Of a stretch of 64,000 nt of DNA, positions 1-9,905 are shown piece by piece. Location: the NCBI GenBank assembly GCA_021793595.1, contig JAJYSL010000001.1:1-64000 (forward strand). The letters are read 5' to 3'. Below the pieces are notes generated by a model. That model was not told the origin of the DNA. It ran no database searches and saw nothing but the letters and a program-made list of their open reading frames with translations. Position 1 is the first letter of the stretch; every line of letters begins with the position of its first letter. Position numbers and translations under genes: made by a program. Source of the DNA: Acidobacteriota bacterium. Its GTDB lineage: Bacteria > Acidobacteriota > Terriglobia > Terriglobales > Acidobacteriaceae.

Positions 1-734
1 TGGCCATAGACGAGCAATCGCTGATCCACATTGAAGCTCTCACAAAAGTTTTTTATACCGATGAGATTGAAACCCACGCGCTGTCGGGCATTCATCTCAA
101 CATCGATCGCGGAGAATACGTCGCCATCTCCGGACCCTCCGGCTGCGGCAAGTCGACCCTGCTTTCCATTCTGGGCATGTTGGATACGCCGAGCGGCGGC
201 AGCTATTTATTGAACACGCGCCCGGTAGAAAATCTCAGCTTCGCGGAGCGCTCGCGCATTCGCAATCAGGAGATTGGTTTCATCTTTCAGAGTTTCAATC
301 TGATCGGAGACCTGACCGTCTATGAAAATGTCGAGCTGCCGCTCACCTATCGCTCCGGCATGCCATCCGCCGAGCGTAAACGCCGTGTCGATGAGTCTCT
401 GGGCCGCGTCGGCATGGCGCATCGGCTGCGTCACTATCCCTCCCAGCTCTCCGGCGGTCAACAGCAACGCGTCGCCGTCGCCCGCGCGCTGGCCGGTTCT
501 CCCTCGATTCTTCTGGCGGACGAGCCCACCGGAAATCTTGACTCCCGCAACGGCGAAGCTGTAATGGAGCTGCTGAAAGAACTGCACAAAGACGGCGCCA
601 CCATCTGCATGGTCACGCACGATCCACGCTTCGCCAAGCTCGCCGACCGCGAAGTCCATCTGTTCGACGGCCAGGTGGTCTCAGAAGAAGACCTGCGCCG
701 CAAGCTCGCAGCCGAAAGGGAACTGCTGCAATGA
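1..734 (+). CDS. ABC transporter ATP-binding protein (MacB/LolD type), 5' end outside window
   Basis: This is the ATPase subunit of an ABC exporter. It should energise the FtsX/MacB-like permeases encoded next to it at the inner membrane. The frame is open from base 3 with no start codon, so the N-terminus lies upstream of the window. Visible motifs are Walker A (GPSGCGKST, near base 135), the Q-loop (IFQSFN), the signature LSGGQQQRVAVARAL, Walker B with LLADEPTGNLDS, and the switch histidine (MVTHD). This pattern is typical of the LolD/MacB subfamily. About 100 bp with one small hairpin separate it from the next gene. A second ATPase gene lies after the two permeases, so each permease may have its own partner. 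Family assignment is very secure; the substrate is unknown. Confidence 0.95.
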   Translation, partial: AIDEQSLIHIEALTKVFYTDEIETHALSGIHLNIDRGEYVAISGPSGCGKSTLLSILGMLDTPSGGSYLLNTRPVENLSFAERSRIRNQEIGFIFQSFNLIGDLTVYENVELPLTYRSGMPSAERKRRVDESLGRVGMAHRLRHYPSQLSGGQQQRVAVARALAGSPSILLADEPTGNLDSRNGEAVMELLKELHKDGATICMVTHDPRFAKLADREVHLFDGQVVSEEDLRRKLAAERELLQ

Positions 735-774
735 GGACGGCGCGCAAGTCCACCTGGGGATGAGTGCGCCAGAT

Positions 775-795
775 TCAAGCCTTCGTTTGGCTTGA
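775..795 (+). other. Small hairpin between ABC ATPase and permease genes
   Basis: A 7-bp perfect inverted repeat (TCAAGCC / GGCTTGA) encloses a 7-nt loop in the 97-bp gap between the ATPase and permease genes. No T-run follows, so it looks more like an mRNA stability or processing element than an intrinsic terminator. The function is inferred and weak. Confidence 0.35.
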
Positions 796-831
796 GTGGG
801 ATAGAAATACGGTTTCTTGTGAGGGAAACTT

Positions 832-3315
832 ATGACGAACCTGATCAGCGATCTTCGCTACGCAATCCGGCAACTCCGCAAGTCGCCCGCATTCGCCATC
901 ACCGCCATCTTGACACTAGCCCTCGGCATCGGCGCCACCACCGCCATCTTCACTGTCGTCGAAGGAGTTCTGCTGCGTCCGCTGCCTTATAAAGATCCCA
1001 GCCGACTGGTCGTGTTGGGCGATCATTTGACCGGGATTGACATGCAGGACGACACCAGTGTCACCGCTCCCGATGTGATTGCCTACGCTCGTGACACAAA
1101 AGCTTTCATTAACCTGGGCGGCTATCGCAACACTGGATATGAGCTGTCCGGGAGTGTGGCGCCGGTCGACGTGAATGCGACACAGATCACTTCCGGCGTC
1201 CTTCCCACGCTCGCTGTCGATCCGCTGATGGGCCGCTTCTTCACGGCACAGGAAGAAGAGCACAACCAGCATCTTGTCGTTCTCAGCTATGCGACATGGA
1301 AGGGTCGCTTCCACGCTGACCCGAAGATACTCGGCCAAAAAGTTCTACTCGACCGGCAACCCTACATCATCATCGGCGTCATGCCGCGCAATTTCGAGTT
1401 TCCACTACAACCCGGGCACCTGAATCGCAGTGAGTTTTGGGTTCCCCTAAGCCTGACTCCCGAGGAACTGACGCAGGGGGCCTCGTCCTGGAATTACAAA
1501 ATGGTCGCGCGCTTGAAACCAGGCGTGACCGCTGCCCAGGCGCAGGCCGATGCTCAGCGCGTAGCACAAGAGATCATGCGTGGCTATCCGGCATACATGG
1601 CAAGCCTGCATATCAGCGCGGTGATTCAGCCCTTGCGGGCGTCGACCGTTGCTGCCGCTCGACCGTTGATTCGGGTATTATTCCTCGCCGTATTTATCGT
1701 GCTGCTGATTGCCTGCGCCAATCTTGCCGGCTTGTTACTGGTCCGTGCCGTTCGCCGCCGCCGCGAGACGGTCGTCCGTTTGGCGCTCGGGTCCAGTTCC
1801 AAAACCTTGGTGCAACAAGCGATGATTGAGAGCCTTCTCCTCAGTGTCACAGGCGGATTGATCGGCATTGCGCTCGCTGCCATCGCGGTTCGCGCTTCCA
1901 TCAGCTTCTTGCCGGAAAATCTTCCCCGCATCAATGACATTCATCTCAACTGGGTTGTCATCGCCTTCGCGCTGCTGCTCGCGGTCGGAACCGGCATTCT
2001 CTGCGGCCTTGCTCCGGCCTTCGCGGCGCTGCATACCAATATGAATGAGGCCCTGAAAGAAGGCGGTCGCACCGGCAGTGTCGGCGGCGGTCACGTCCGC
2101 CTTCGCTCTGTGCTTGTGGTCTCTGAAATTGCTGTCGCGCTGGTGCTGCTGATCGCGTCGGGCCTGCTGCTGCGCAGTTTTCAAAACATGCGCAACGTCG
2201 ATCTCGGATTCCATCCCGATCACACCGTAATCGCGATGTATAGCTTGCCTCGAAAGCAATACGCCGCTCAGGCCTCGGTCGACTCCTTCAACCGCGAACT
2301 GTTGCTTCGGCTTCGACAACTTCCCGCTACCCGCTGGGTAGGACTGGCGGATGCCGTTCCCATGGCCGGGGGCACCAACAACAACGGCTTTGTGGTCGAA
2401 GGATACGTGCAACCGAAGGGGCAACTCGTAAACCTTGCCAACGCGACCCAGGTTGAAGGAGATTATTTTCGCGCGATGGGCATTTCGCTGTTGCGCGGCC
2501 GCACCTTCAATCCCAGCGACAACGCCACCGGACAGTTAGTCGCCATCGTGAACCGCAAGCTGGCGGAACACTACTGGCCAAATCAGGACCCCATCGGCAA
2601 GCGGTTAAAAATCGGAACGGAGGAATTGAAGACGCCGTGGATGACCGTCGTAGGAGAAATCGACGACGTCAAGACAAGCGGTCCCGATGATGCCACGCGC
2701 GAACAGTATTATCAGCCGGTCGAACAGGGAAACGCATCTGCCGGCCAATTCGCTCGGCCCTCCGATTTGGATGGGAATCAACTGTACGTCGCATTGCGCA
2801 CATCCGTGCCACCGCACCAGATGGAGAATTCTCTCCGCGCTGTTTTCCATTCGCTCGATCCGCAATTGGCCGTCTCGCAGGTGCAGACCATGGATGAGGC
2901 AGTCTCCAACACGGAAGCGCCACGCCGATTCAACACCACTATCATCACTGCATTCGGATTGATTGCGGTTTTCCTCGCCATCCTCGGCATCTATAGCGTG
3001 GTTGCATTTTCCGTGGCCCTTCGCACACAGGAGATGGCCATTCGCCTTGCTCTGGGCGCTTCACGGTCCGGCATTCGCCGATTGATTTTATTGTCAGGGG
3101 CCAGGCTAGCCCTCATCGGTTGCGGCATCGGGCTGGCCGGCGCGATCGCCGCAACCCGGTTGCTTCGCTCCCTCTTGTTTCAGGTCCAATCGTTTGACCC
3201 GATCGTTCTCATCGCTTCTGCCGTCCTCATCCTGACGCTTTCAGTGACGGCTTCCGCAATGCCGGCGCAACGGGCTGCCACCGTAGACCCGATACAGGCA
3301 CTTCGAGACGAATAA
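832..3315 (+). CDS. ABC permease, FtsX/MacB type (acidobacterial duplicated orphan permease family)
   Basis: 827-residue membrane protein. The N-terminus carries the DLRYAIRQL / LTLALGIGATTAIF block that marks the ADOP family (TIGR03434 as I recall it). It has the duplicated architecture of a TM helix (about 20-45), a MacB periplasmic core domain, three TM segments with an FtsX domain (about 280-420), a second periplasmic domain, and a last FtsX domain ending in DPIQALRDE. The ATG has a good ribosome binding site (GAGGGA). It is the first of two adjacent paralogues and sits between two ABC ATPase genes and upstream of a TolC-like gene. MacB relatives extrude peptides, macrolides or lipoproteins by mechanotransmission; the substrate here is not deducible. 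No HlyD-type adaptor lies within the window. Confidence 0.93.
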   Translation: MTNLISDLRYAIRQLRKSPAFAITAILTLALGIGATTAIFTVVEGVLLRPLPYKDPSRLVVLGDHLTGIDMQDDTSVTAPDVIAYARDTKAFINLGGYRNTGYELSGSVAPVDVNATQITSGVLPTLAVDPLMGRFFTAQEEEHNQHLVVLSYATWKGRFHADPKILGQKVLLDRQPYIIIGVMPRNFEFPLQPGHLNRSEFWVPLSLTPEELTQGASSWNYKMVARLKPGVTAAQAQADAQRVAQEIMRGYPAYMASLHISAVIQPLRASTVAAARPLIRVLFLAVFIVLLIACANLAGLLLVRAVRRRRETVVRLALGSSSKTLVQQAMIESLLLSVTGGLIGIALAAIAVRASISFLPENLPRINDIHLNWVVIAFALLLAVGTGILCGLAPAFAALHTNMNEALKEGGRTGSVGGGHVRLRSVLVVSEIAVALVLLIASGLLLRSFQNMRNVDLGFHPDHTVIAMYSLPRKQYAAQASVDSFNRELLLRLRQLPATRWVGLADAVPMAGGTNNNGFVVEGYVQPKGQLVNLANATQVEGDYFRAMGISLLRGRTFNPSDNATGQLVAIVNRKLAEHYWPNQDPIGKRLKIGTEELKTPWMTVVGEIDDVKTSGPDDATREQYYQPVEQGNASAGQFARPSDLDGNQLYVALRTSVPPHQMENSLRAVFHSLDPQLAVSQVQTMDEAVSNTEAPRRFNTTIITAFGLIAVFLAILGIYSVVAFSVALRTQEMAIRLALGASRSGIRRLILLSGARLALIGCGIGLAGAIAATRLLRSLLFQVQSFDPIVLIASAVLILTLSVTASAMPAQRAATVDPIQALRDE

Positions 3316-3328
3316 AGGAGGAAAATTT

Positions 3329-5773
3329 ATGTCGAACTTGGGGGCCGATCTTCGCTACGCCTGGCGCCAGTTGTTGAAAGCTCCTGGCTTCGCCGTCACC
3401 GCCATCCTGACGCTGGCGCTCGGCATCGGCATCAGCGCGGCTATGTTTACCGTGGTCGATGGCGTCTTGTTGCGCCCGCTGCCCGTTCCCCATCCATCTC
3501 AGGTTGTCCAAATAAGCGGAGCAAACTCGCTTCCGAATTTTCGCGATTGGCGCGACCGTGCGAAATTATTTCAGGACATGGCATGGTACACGCAAAAGTT
3601 CTTCGATCTGAAGAATGCGGACGGCACCGCAGAGTTTTCCGTCAATATCCAAGCCAGTCCCAACTTCTTCTCCATGCTGCATGCTCGGCCTTTGCTGGGC
3701 AGAACCTTTCTTCCCCAAGCGGGTACCGAGGGCAATCAGGGAACGGTCGTCCTCAGCTATCTGGTGTGGAAGAGCTATTTCCATGCCGACAAAAATATTC
3801 TCGGCAAGCAGATTCAACTGGGTGCGGACACCTACACCGTCATTGCCGTGATGCCGCACGGGTTTTACATTCCCAACAGTGACGATGGACCGTTCGTATG
3901 GACGGTCCTGCCGCACACCGCAGATATGGAGCAACGCGACAACGGGTTCTTGCGCGGAATCGGGCGTCTGCGACCCGGTGTCTCCGTCGCTGCCGCGCGG
4001 ACTGAACTGAGTGGAATCCAAGCCAACATCGCCCGGCAATTTCCCGATCAGCACCTGACAAAAAATGTCGGCGTCCAGAATTACCTCGATTCGCTGGTGG
4101 GTTCGGTGCGCCCGGCCCTGCTCGCTTTGCAAGGCGCGGTGCTGCTCGTCTGGCTGATCGCCTGCGCCAACATTGCTGGCCTGATGCTGACCCGCATGGC
4201 GGCTCGACGCCGGGAGATTGCTGTGCGCGCCGCATTGGGTGCGGCGCGCCGACGCGTCGTGCGGCAATTCCTAACAGAAAGCCTGTTGTTCGGCATCGCC
4301 GGAGGTGTATGCGGTTTAGGCATCGCCTACACCTGCCTCGCATTGCTTCGCCATTCCATCAATGCTCATTTGAATCGCTCCGGAGATATTGCGTTGAACT
4401 GGCATGTCATCCTGCTGCTGATTTTGCTTTCCATCGTTTCAGCGGTGATCTTCGGAACCATCCCCGCGTTTCAAGCTGCATCTGCCGATCCACAGGAAGC
4501 GCTGCATGAAGGCTCCCGCGGGGCCGGCGCCGGCGTCAAGCAACTCCGCCTGCGCAATGCTTTAATTGTCAGCGAGCTTGCGTTGTCCCTGGTTTTGCTG
4601 GTGTCGGCCGGACTGTTGCTGCGTACTCTGTATGCGCTGCGTCACATTCCCGTGGGCTTCAATCCGCAGCATCTGGTGGTAGCCCAATTCTTCTCCCGTG
4701 GAGGATTTACGCCCACAGCAGCGGACGCGACCTCGACCGACCTCCATACGGTTTTCTACAACCCACTGCTGGCGCGCGTACGCCAGATTCCCGGCGTAGA
4801 GTCTGCTGCGTTAGTGACCTCCGCGCCCCTGACCGACAATGTGCACATGGCGACCACCTTCGAAGTCATCGGCGATCCCGCGGCCAACGCTGCCCATCGT
4901 TCGGTCGAACTGCACGCTGTCACGCCGGGAGCATATCGCACGCTGCAGATTCGCATTCTCCAAGGCCGTCCCTTTGATGACGGAGATCGCATCGGCACTG
5001 CTCCTGTCGTCGTTGTCAATCAGGCCTTCGCCCGTCAATATCTTGGGGCCCAGCCACTGCAGAAGAGGCTTAATCTCGATACCGACCCTACGGCAAAAAG
5101 CATTCTTCAAAATGCCAGCGTGGTGGGCATTGTCGAAGACACACCCAACGTCCTCGGTCAACCCGCGGTCCCTGAAGTTGATGTCGATCTGAATCAAATT
5201 CCGCTAAAGGATGATTTCTACCCCATCGTTTCCATGGCGATGGAGTTGGTCGTGCGTACCGCCCAGCCGCCTGAAGTTATCGTCCCCACCATCAGCCGGA
5301 TTTTCTCTCAGCAAAACGCAGAATTCATCGTGAACAGCGTGCAAACCATGCCGCAGCAAATTGATGGCTTGCTCGGCAGTCAGACACTCGCCGCGCGATT
5401 ACTGTGGATCTTCGCCATCGCCGCGGTCCTGATCGCCGCGGCAGGACTGTATGGGCTGCTGAGTTATAGCGTGAGCCAGCGTACGCGAGAAATTGGCGTG
5501 CGGATCGCGCTGGGCGCGCAGCGCGAGGATGTTCTTCGCATGATCCTGCGCCAGGCCAGTCGACTTCTGACTGCCGGCCTGCTGATTGGAATTCTCGCCG
5601 CATATTTCGCCACAAAGTTGGTTCGCAGTTTCCTCTATGGGGTCGCCCAGCATGACTTCCTGACCATCGCGGCCGTATCGGCTCTGCTGCTCGTGGTAGG
5701 GCTGGTGGCTAGCTATATTCCAGCGCGACGAGCGGCAAGGATTGAACCCGTCGAGGCGCTCCGCTCCGAGTAG
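3329..5773 (+). CDS. ABC permease, FtsX/MacB type (second ADOP paralogue)
   Basis: 814-residue paralogue of the preceding permease, starting 13 bp after it behind a strong AAAGGAGG ribosome binding site, so the two are almost certainly co-transcribed. It has the same layout: DLRYAWRQLL block, LALGIGISAAMF first TM helix, MacB core domain, FtsX domain with LIACANIAGL, second periplasmic domain, and final FtsX domain with REIGVRIALGAQ and the terminal motif EPVEALRSE. The two proteins are diverged enough that they may form a heterodimer or serve different cargo. Both contain two fused permease halves, so one polypeptide could in principle equal a MacB dimer. Family assignment is firm; the transported compound is unknown. 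Confidence 0.93.
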   Translation: MSNLGADLRYAWRQLLKAPGFAVTAILTLALGIGISAAMFTVVDGVLLRPLPVPHPSQVVQISGANSLPNFRDWRDRAKLFQDMAWYTQKFFDLKNADGTAEFSVNIQASPNFFSMLHARPLLGRTFLPQAGTEGNQGTVVLSYLVWKSYFHADKNILGKQIQLGADTYTVIAVMPHGFYIPNSDDGPFVWTVLPHTADMEQRDNGFLRGIGRLRPGVSVAAARTELSGIQANIARQFPDQHLTKNVGVQNYLDSLVGSVRPALLALQGAVLLVWLIACANIAGLMLTRMAARRREIAVRAALGAARRRVVRQFLTESLLFGIAGGVCGLGIAYTCLALLRHSINAHLNRSGDIALNWHVILLLILLSIVSAVIFGTIPAFQAASADPQEALHEGSRGAGAGVKQLRLRNALIVSELALSLVLLVSAGLLLRTLYALRHIPVGFNPQHLVVAQFFSRGGFTPTAADATSTDLHTVFYNPLLARVRQIPGVESAALVTSAPLTDNVHMATTFEVIGDPAANAAHRSVELHAVTPGAYRTLQIRILQGRPFDDGDRIGTAPVVVVNQAFARQYLGAQPLQKRLNLDTDPTAKSILQNASVVGIVEDTPNVLGQPAVPEVDVDLNQIPLKDDFYPIVSMAMELVVRTAQPPEVIVPTISRIFSQQNAEFIVNSVQTMPQQIDGLLGSQTLAARLLWIFAIAAVLIAAAGLYGLLSYSVSQRTREIGVRIALGAQREDVLRMILRQASRLLTAGLLIGILAAYFATKLVRSFLYGVAQHDFLTIAAVSALLLVVGLVASYIPARRAARIEPVEALRSE

Positions 5774-5832
5774 CCCAAGTTCTGCAGCGCCATAAGTACG
5801 AGTACAAAGATTTGTGGAGAAGTGAGGGAAGA

Positions 5833-6540
5833 ATGATTCAACTAAAAAATATCGACCGTAGTTACAAATTAGGGGCAGGGCAGTTGTGGGTGCTGCGTCG
5901 CATCCACATGGACATTCAACCGGGTGAGTTCATCACAATCATGGGGCCTTCCGGTTCCGGAAAATCCTCGCTGCTGAATATCCTCGGCCTGCTCGATGAT
6001 GACTGGCAGGGAGAATATTGGTTCGGAGAGCAGCCTGTTCACAAGCTGAACCGAAAGCAGCGCGCGGACCTGTCCCGCCGCAGCATTGGTATGGTGTTTC
6101 AGAGCTATCACCTGCTTGATGATCTGACCGTCGCGGAAAATATCGACCTTCCTCTGTCTTATAAAAATATCCCCACGTCTGAACGCCAAGCGATGGTGGC
6201 TGACGTTCTCGATCGCTTCCGCATGGTCGCAAAAAAAGATTTGTTTCCGTCTCAGCTTTCAGGGGGTCAGCAACAGCTGGTCGGCATCGCCCGCGCCGTC
6301 ATTCACAAGCCCGCACTGCTGCTGGCAGACGAGCCCACCGGCAATCTTCACTCTGTACAGGCCAAAGAAATCATGGAGCTATTCCGCGAACTCAACCAGG
6401 AAGGCACCACGATTGTTCAAGTCACGCATTCAGAGTTGAATGCGACCTACGGAACACGAACTGTCCAGCTCAGTGACGGCTGGATGCTTTCTGACTCCGC
6501 ACGTCCGGAGCTTCAGCAGACAGGAGACGGAAGAGCTTGA
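5833..6540 (+). CDS. ABC transporter ATP-binding protein (MacB/LolD type)
   Basis: 235-residue ATPase. Walker A is GPSGSGKSS, the signature is LSGGQQQLVGIARA, Walker B is LLLADEPTGN, and the H-loop is VTHSE. The residue after GNL is His where this subfamily normally has Asp (GNLDS), a minor deviation. An in-frame TTG lies upstream at 5812, but the ATG at 5833 is preceded by GAGGGAAG and is the better start. The stop overlaps the next start (TGATG), so translation of this ATPase and the TolC-like protein is probably coupled. It likely powers one or both preceding ADOP permeases. Confidence 0.94.
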   Translation: MIQLKNIDRSYKLGAGQLWVLRRIHMDIQPGEFITIMGPSGSGKSSLLNILGLLDDDWQGEYWFGEQPVHKLNRKQRADLSRRSIGMVFQSYHLLDDLTVAENIDLPLSYKNIPTSERQAMVADVLDRFRMVAKKDLFPSQLSGGQQQLVGIARAVIHKPALLLADEPTGNLHSVQAKEIMELFRELNQEGTTIVQVTHSELNATYGTRTVQLSDGWMLSDSARPELQQTGDGRA

Positions 6541-8465
6541 TGAATCTTACGACATCTCGTACGCGGACTTTGTTGGCCGCCTGTTTATCGATTGGTCTGT
6601 GTGTAGCTGTGACAGTTACAGATGCGCAACGGACGCGACAGGCTGAGCCGCTGCGTTTGGATATTCCGCACTCCGAGTCCCTGTGGGGGCCCTACGTCCC
6701 GTTGCGTGTCCCATCTCCGGACATGGGAAACTCTGCTGACATCAATTCGCTGATCCACGACGGCAAACTGTATCTGTCGCTGCAGGATGCGATTACGCTA
6801 GGCCTGGAAAATAACCTCGATATCGCCATCGCGCGTTACAACCTGCCGATTGCAGCTACCGATTTGCAGCGAGCCGATGCGGGCGGCTCCATTCGCGGAG
6901 TCAACACTGGCGTCATACAAAATACCCCAGGGGCTGGGGTTGGCGGCATTGGGTCTGCGGCCGGAGCGGGTGCTGGAGGCACTTCGGGCGGGACAGGGGG
7001 TGCCGGAGCTGGCGCTGCGGGGCTGGTACAAAACACTCTCGGAACGGGAACACAGATTTCGTCGTACGATCCGCTGATCATCGGAATGGGCGGCGTCGAT
7101 GCGCAGACGCTTCCGGTGGTCAATCAACAAGTGTATGGCGTGCCGTCCTTGCAGACGCATACGACGACCGGGGATTTCACCTACACCCAGGCCTTCTCGC
7201 CTGGTACGCGGTTGGAGTTTGATTTCTACAATCAGCGGCAGTCCGTGAACAGTCCGTTTTTTAATCTTTCACCGTCGCTTTCCTCCAACTACAGGTTTGA
7301 ATTGACACAGCCGCTATTGGCGGGCTTTGGCTTTCTTCCGAATAAGCGATTCATGTATATCGCCAAAAATAATGAGAAGATCTCGGATCTTGCTTTCAAG
7401 GCACAGTTGATTGCTACTGTGACCCAAATTGAAAACATCTATTGGGATTTGTTCAATGCCTATCAGGAGGAACAAGTTCAAGAACGTTCTCTTCAGTTTG
7501 CCCGGCAAACCTATGACAATGGCAAGAAACAGCTGGATCTGCAGGCCATCCCAGAGATGGAAGTATTGCGGGATGAGGCGGAAGTCGCAAAGCGCGATCA
7601 GGATGTGACGGTCGCAAAAGCCAATTTGCAACTGCAAGAGTTACTAATGAAAAATGCGATCACCAAGAATCTAAACGACAGCGTTCTGGTAGCCATGCCC
7701 GTGGTTCCCACGGCTCAAATGCATATGGACAACGACCTGGCACATGCCAATATGAACGATTTGGTGACTGAGGCGCTGCAAAACCGCCCAGATCTGGCGG
7801 AGTCGCAGCTCGATCTGAGAAACCGAGAGATTACCCGAAAAACAGCGCGCAATGCGCTTCTGCCGACCGTAAACCTCGTCGGCTACATCGCCGGCAGCGG
7901 ACTGGCGGGGCCGTTGAATCCAAACTACGGCATGGGCTTTCCCTCTGGATCGCTACCTCCAAACACCACCAACCTGCCCCACAACTTTGGTGGGGCGCTG
8001 CAAAACACGTTCAACAATAGCTCTCCGGAATACTATGTTGGCGGTCAGATTTCGATCCCTATTCGCAATCGCATCGCAAAAGCGGATCAGTATCGCGCGG
8101 AGTTGGAGTACCGCCAGGCACAGATTTTGCAGCAGGAGCAGCAGAAACAAATTCTGATTGAGGTGAAAAACGCACAGTACGCCTTTGAGCAAAGCCGGGC
8201 TCGTGTCGACTCCGCGCGAAAGGCACGCGACCTGGCTCAGAAAACTTTTGGGATTATGCAGCAGGAACAGAAACTAGGTGCGGGGTCGTCCTATCAGACC
8301 CTTTCCGCGCAACACGATCTCGCTCTGGCGGAGTCGGATCTGGTCGCGGCCATGACGGCCTATGAAAAAGCGCGCGTGGAACTCGACCGTGCCGTTGGCG
8401 CCACTCTGCAGCGGAGCCACATCTCCGTGGCAGATGCCAAAACCGGTAGTGTTCCCCAACGTTGA
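6540..8465 (+). CDS. TolC-family outer membrane efflux protein
   Basis: 641-residue outer membrane protein with an N-terminal signal peptide (hydrophobic LLAACLSIGLCVAV, cleavage near the following Ala-Gln). Two OEP-type coiled-coil repeats are visible: the first around residues 290-370 (QLIATVTQIENIYWDL), the second ending in the typical region KLGAGSSYQTLSAQHDLALAES. It would form the exit duct for the ABC system encoded upstream, to which it is translationally coupled. Unusually, residues about 125-165 are an almost pure Gly/Ala/Ser/Thr stretch inserted in the N-terminal part. At about 640 residues it is longer than the usual TolC of about 450-490. The ATG at 6540 is preferred over the TTG one codon earlier. 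Confidence 0.92.
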   Translation: MNLTTSRTRTLLAACLSIGLCVAVTVTDAQRTRQAEPLRLDIPHSESLWGPYVPLRVPSPDMGNSADINSLIHDGKLYLSLQDAITLGLENNLDIAIARYNLPIAATDLQRADAGGSIRGVNTGVIQNTPGAGVGGIGSAAGAGAGGTSGGTGGAGAGAAGLVQNTLGTGTQISSYDPLIIGMGGVDAQTLPVVNQQVYGVPSLQTHTTTGDFTYTQAFSPGTRLEFDFYNQRQSVNSPFFNLSPSLSSNYRFELTQPLLAGFGFLPNKRFMYIAKNNEKISDLAFKAQLIATVTQIENIYWDLFNAYQEEQVQERSLQFARQTYDNGKKQLDLQAIPEMEVLRDEAEVAKRDQDVTVAKANLQLQELLMKNAITKNLNDSVLVAMPVVPTAQMHMDNDLAHANMNDLVTEALQNRPDLAESQLDLRNREITRKTARNALLPTVNLVGYIAGSGLAGPLNPNYGMGFPSGSLPPNTTNLPHNFGGALQNTFNNSSPEYYVGGQISIPIRNRIAKADQYRAELEYRQAQILQQEQQKQILIEVKNAQYAFEQSRARVDSARKARDLAQKTFGIMQQEQKLGAGSSYQTLSAQHDLALAESDLVAAMTAYEKARVELDRAVGATLQRSHISVADAKTGSVPQR

Positions 8466-8507
8466 AGGACCGGGGCGCAATCGCGGTACTCTAGTCGAGG
8501 AGCTGCC

Positions 8508-9905
8508 ATGGCGGATCAACCCGTGCTTCTTGATCGGAAACAAGCGGAGACTGGAACCCTTCCCAGGGTGCTGGCGGCCGATGACCAGCCGCAGATTCTT
8601 GAGGCGCTGACACTCTTACTGCAGCCTGCTGGTTTCCAGGTGGACGTTGTCGGCTCACCGGCTGCCGCGCTGCAGGCGTTGCGCAATCAATCCTACGACG
8701 CATTGTTGATGGATTTGAACTACACTCGCGACACTACTTCTGGCCATGAAGGGCTGGACATGCTGCGACAGGTGTTGGAGATCGAGCCGCAACTTCCCGT
8801 CATCGTGATGACCGCGTGGGCCAGTGTTGAGCTCGCAGTGGAAGCAATGCGACGCGGCGCCCGCGACTTTATCGCGAAGCCATGGGAAAATGCGCGCTTG
8901 CTCACCATCGTGCAAAATCAGGTCACGCTCTATCGGGCATTGCGCCGGGCCCAGCTGCTCGAGGCTGAAAATCAGTTGCTGCGGGCCATCGGCAGGCCAG
9001 ACATGATCGCCGGATCGGCCGCTATGCAACCAGTTCTGGACGCAATGGCGCGAGTGGGCCCGTCGGACGCGAATGTTTTAATTACCGGCGAACATGGCAC
9101 CGGAAAAGAGATCGTCGCCCACACCCTGCACGCACTTTCAGCCCGCGCCGACCAGCCCTGGATTGCCGTCAATACCGGCGCGCTTTCCGAAGGCGTCTTT
9201 GAAAGCGAACTCTTCGGTCACGTCAAAGGTGCCTTCACCGATGCGCGAGCCGACCGTATTGGCCGCTTTGAACTCGCCGACAAGGGAACTTTATTTCTGG
9301 ATGAAATTGCCAATGTCCCGATTCGTCAGCAAGCGAAGCTCCTGCGCGTGCTGGAGGCGGGAGAACTGGAACGTGTCGGCTCCTCACGAACAAGAAAAGT
9401 CGATGTCCGCGTTCTTTCGGCAACCAACACAGACTTGACGCAGGAAGCGGAACAGGGTCGCTTCCGTCCGGATCTGTTATTCCGGCTGAATACGGTCGAA
9501 ATCCACCTGCCTCCGCTCCGCGACCGCACCGAGGATATTCCAGTACTGGCAGCGCATTTCCTTGCGCGATACGCCGCGCGCTACCGCAAGTCCATTGAAG
9601 GCTTCAACCCCTCCGCGTTACAGTCGCTGCTGGATCATTCGTGGCCAGGCAATGTGCGTGAACTGGAACACACCATGGAACGTGCCGTCCTCATGAGTCG
9701 CGGCAGCCGTATTCTGGCGGCGGATCTCAATCTTCAGTCCGCTCGCGTTTCCAACTCGATCGACGAAATGAGCTTGGAAGCGGTGGAGAACATCTTGATC
9801 CGCAAAGCCTTGGCTCGGCACTCTCGCAATGTAAGCCGGGCAGCCGAAGCCCTTGGGGTGAGTCGCGGCGCACTGTACCGGCGGATGGAAAAGTATGGCA
9901 TCTAG
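8508..9905 (+). CDS. Sigma-54-dependent response regulator, NtrC family
   Basis: 465-residue transcription activator. It has a receiver domain (acidic pair D25/D26, phospho-acceptor D69, K124), an AAA+ domain with Walker A GEHGTGKE (194-201), loop 1 GAFTDA (241-246) and Walker B TLFLDE (261-266), and a C-terminal Fis-type helix-turn-helix (about 435-465). The canonical sigma-54 contact loop is GAFTGA; the Gly-to-Asp change is an odd point, although GAFTDA does occur in this family. The ATG at 8508 has a GAGGAG ribosome binding site. Its 3' end overlaps the kinase gene by 11 bp, so the two form a two-component pair. Its position behind the export operon suggests it controls that operon. Confidence 0.95.
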   Translation: MADQPVLLDRKQAETGTLPRVLAADDQPQILEALTLLLQPAGFQVDVVGSPAAALQALRNQSYDALLMDLNYTRDTTSGHEGLDMLRQVLEIEPQLPVIVMTAWASVELAVEAMRRGARDFIAKPWENARLLTIVQNQVTLYRALRRAQLLEAENQLLRAIGRPDMIAGSAAMQPVLDAMARVGPSDANVLITGEHGTGKEIVAHTLHALSARADQPWIAVNTGALSEGVFESELFGHVKGAFTDARADRIGRFELADKGTLFLDEIANVPIRQQAKLLRVLEAGELERVGSSRTRKVDVRVLSATNTDLTQEAEQGRFRPDLLFRLNTVEIHLPPLRDRTEDIPVLAAHFLARYAARYRKSIEGFNPSALQSLLDHSWPGNVRELEHTMERAVLMSRGSRILAADLNLQSARVSNSIDEMSLEAVENILIRKALARHSRNVSRAAEALGVSRGALYRRMEKYGI

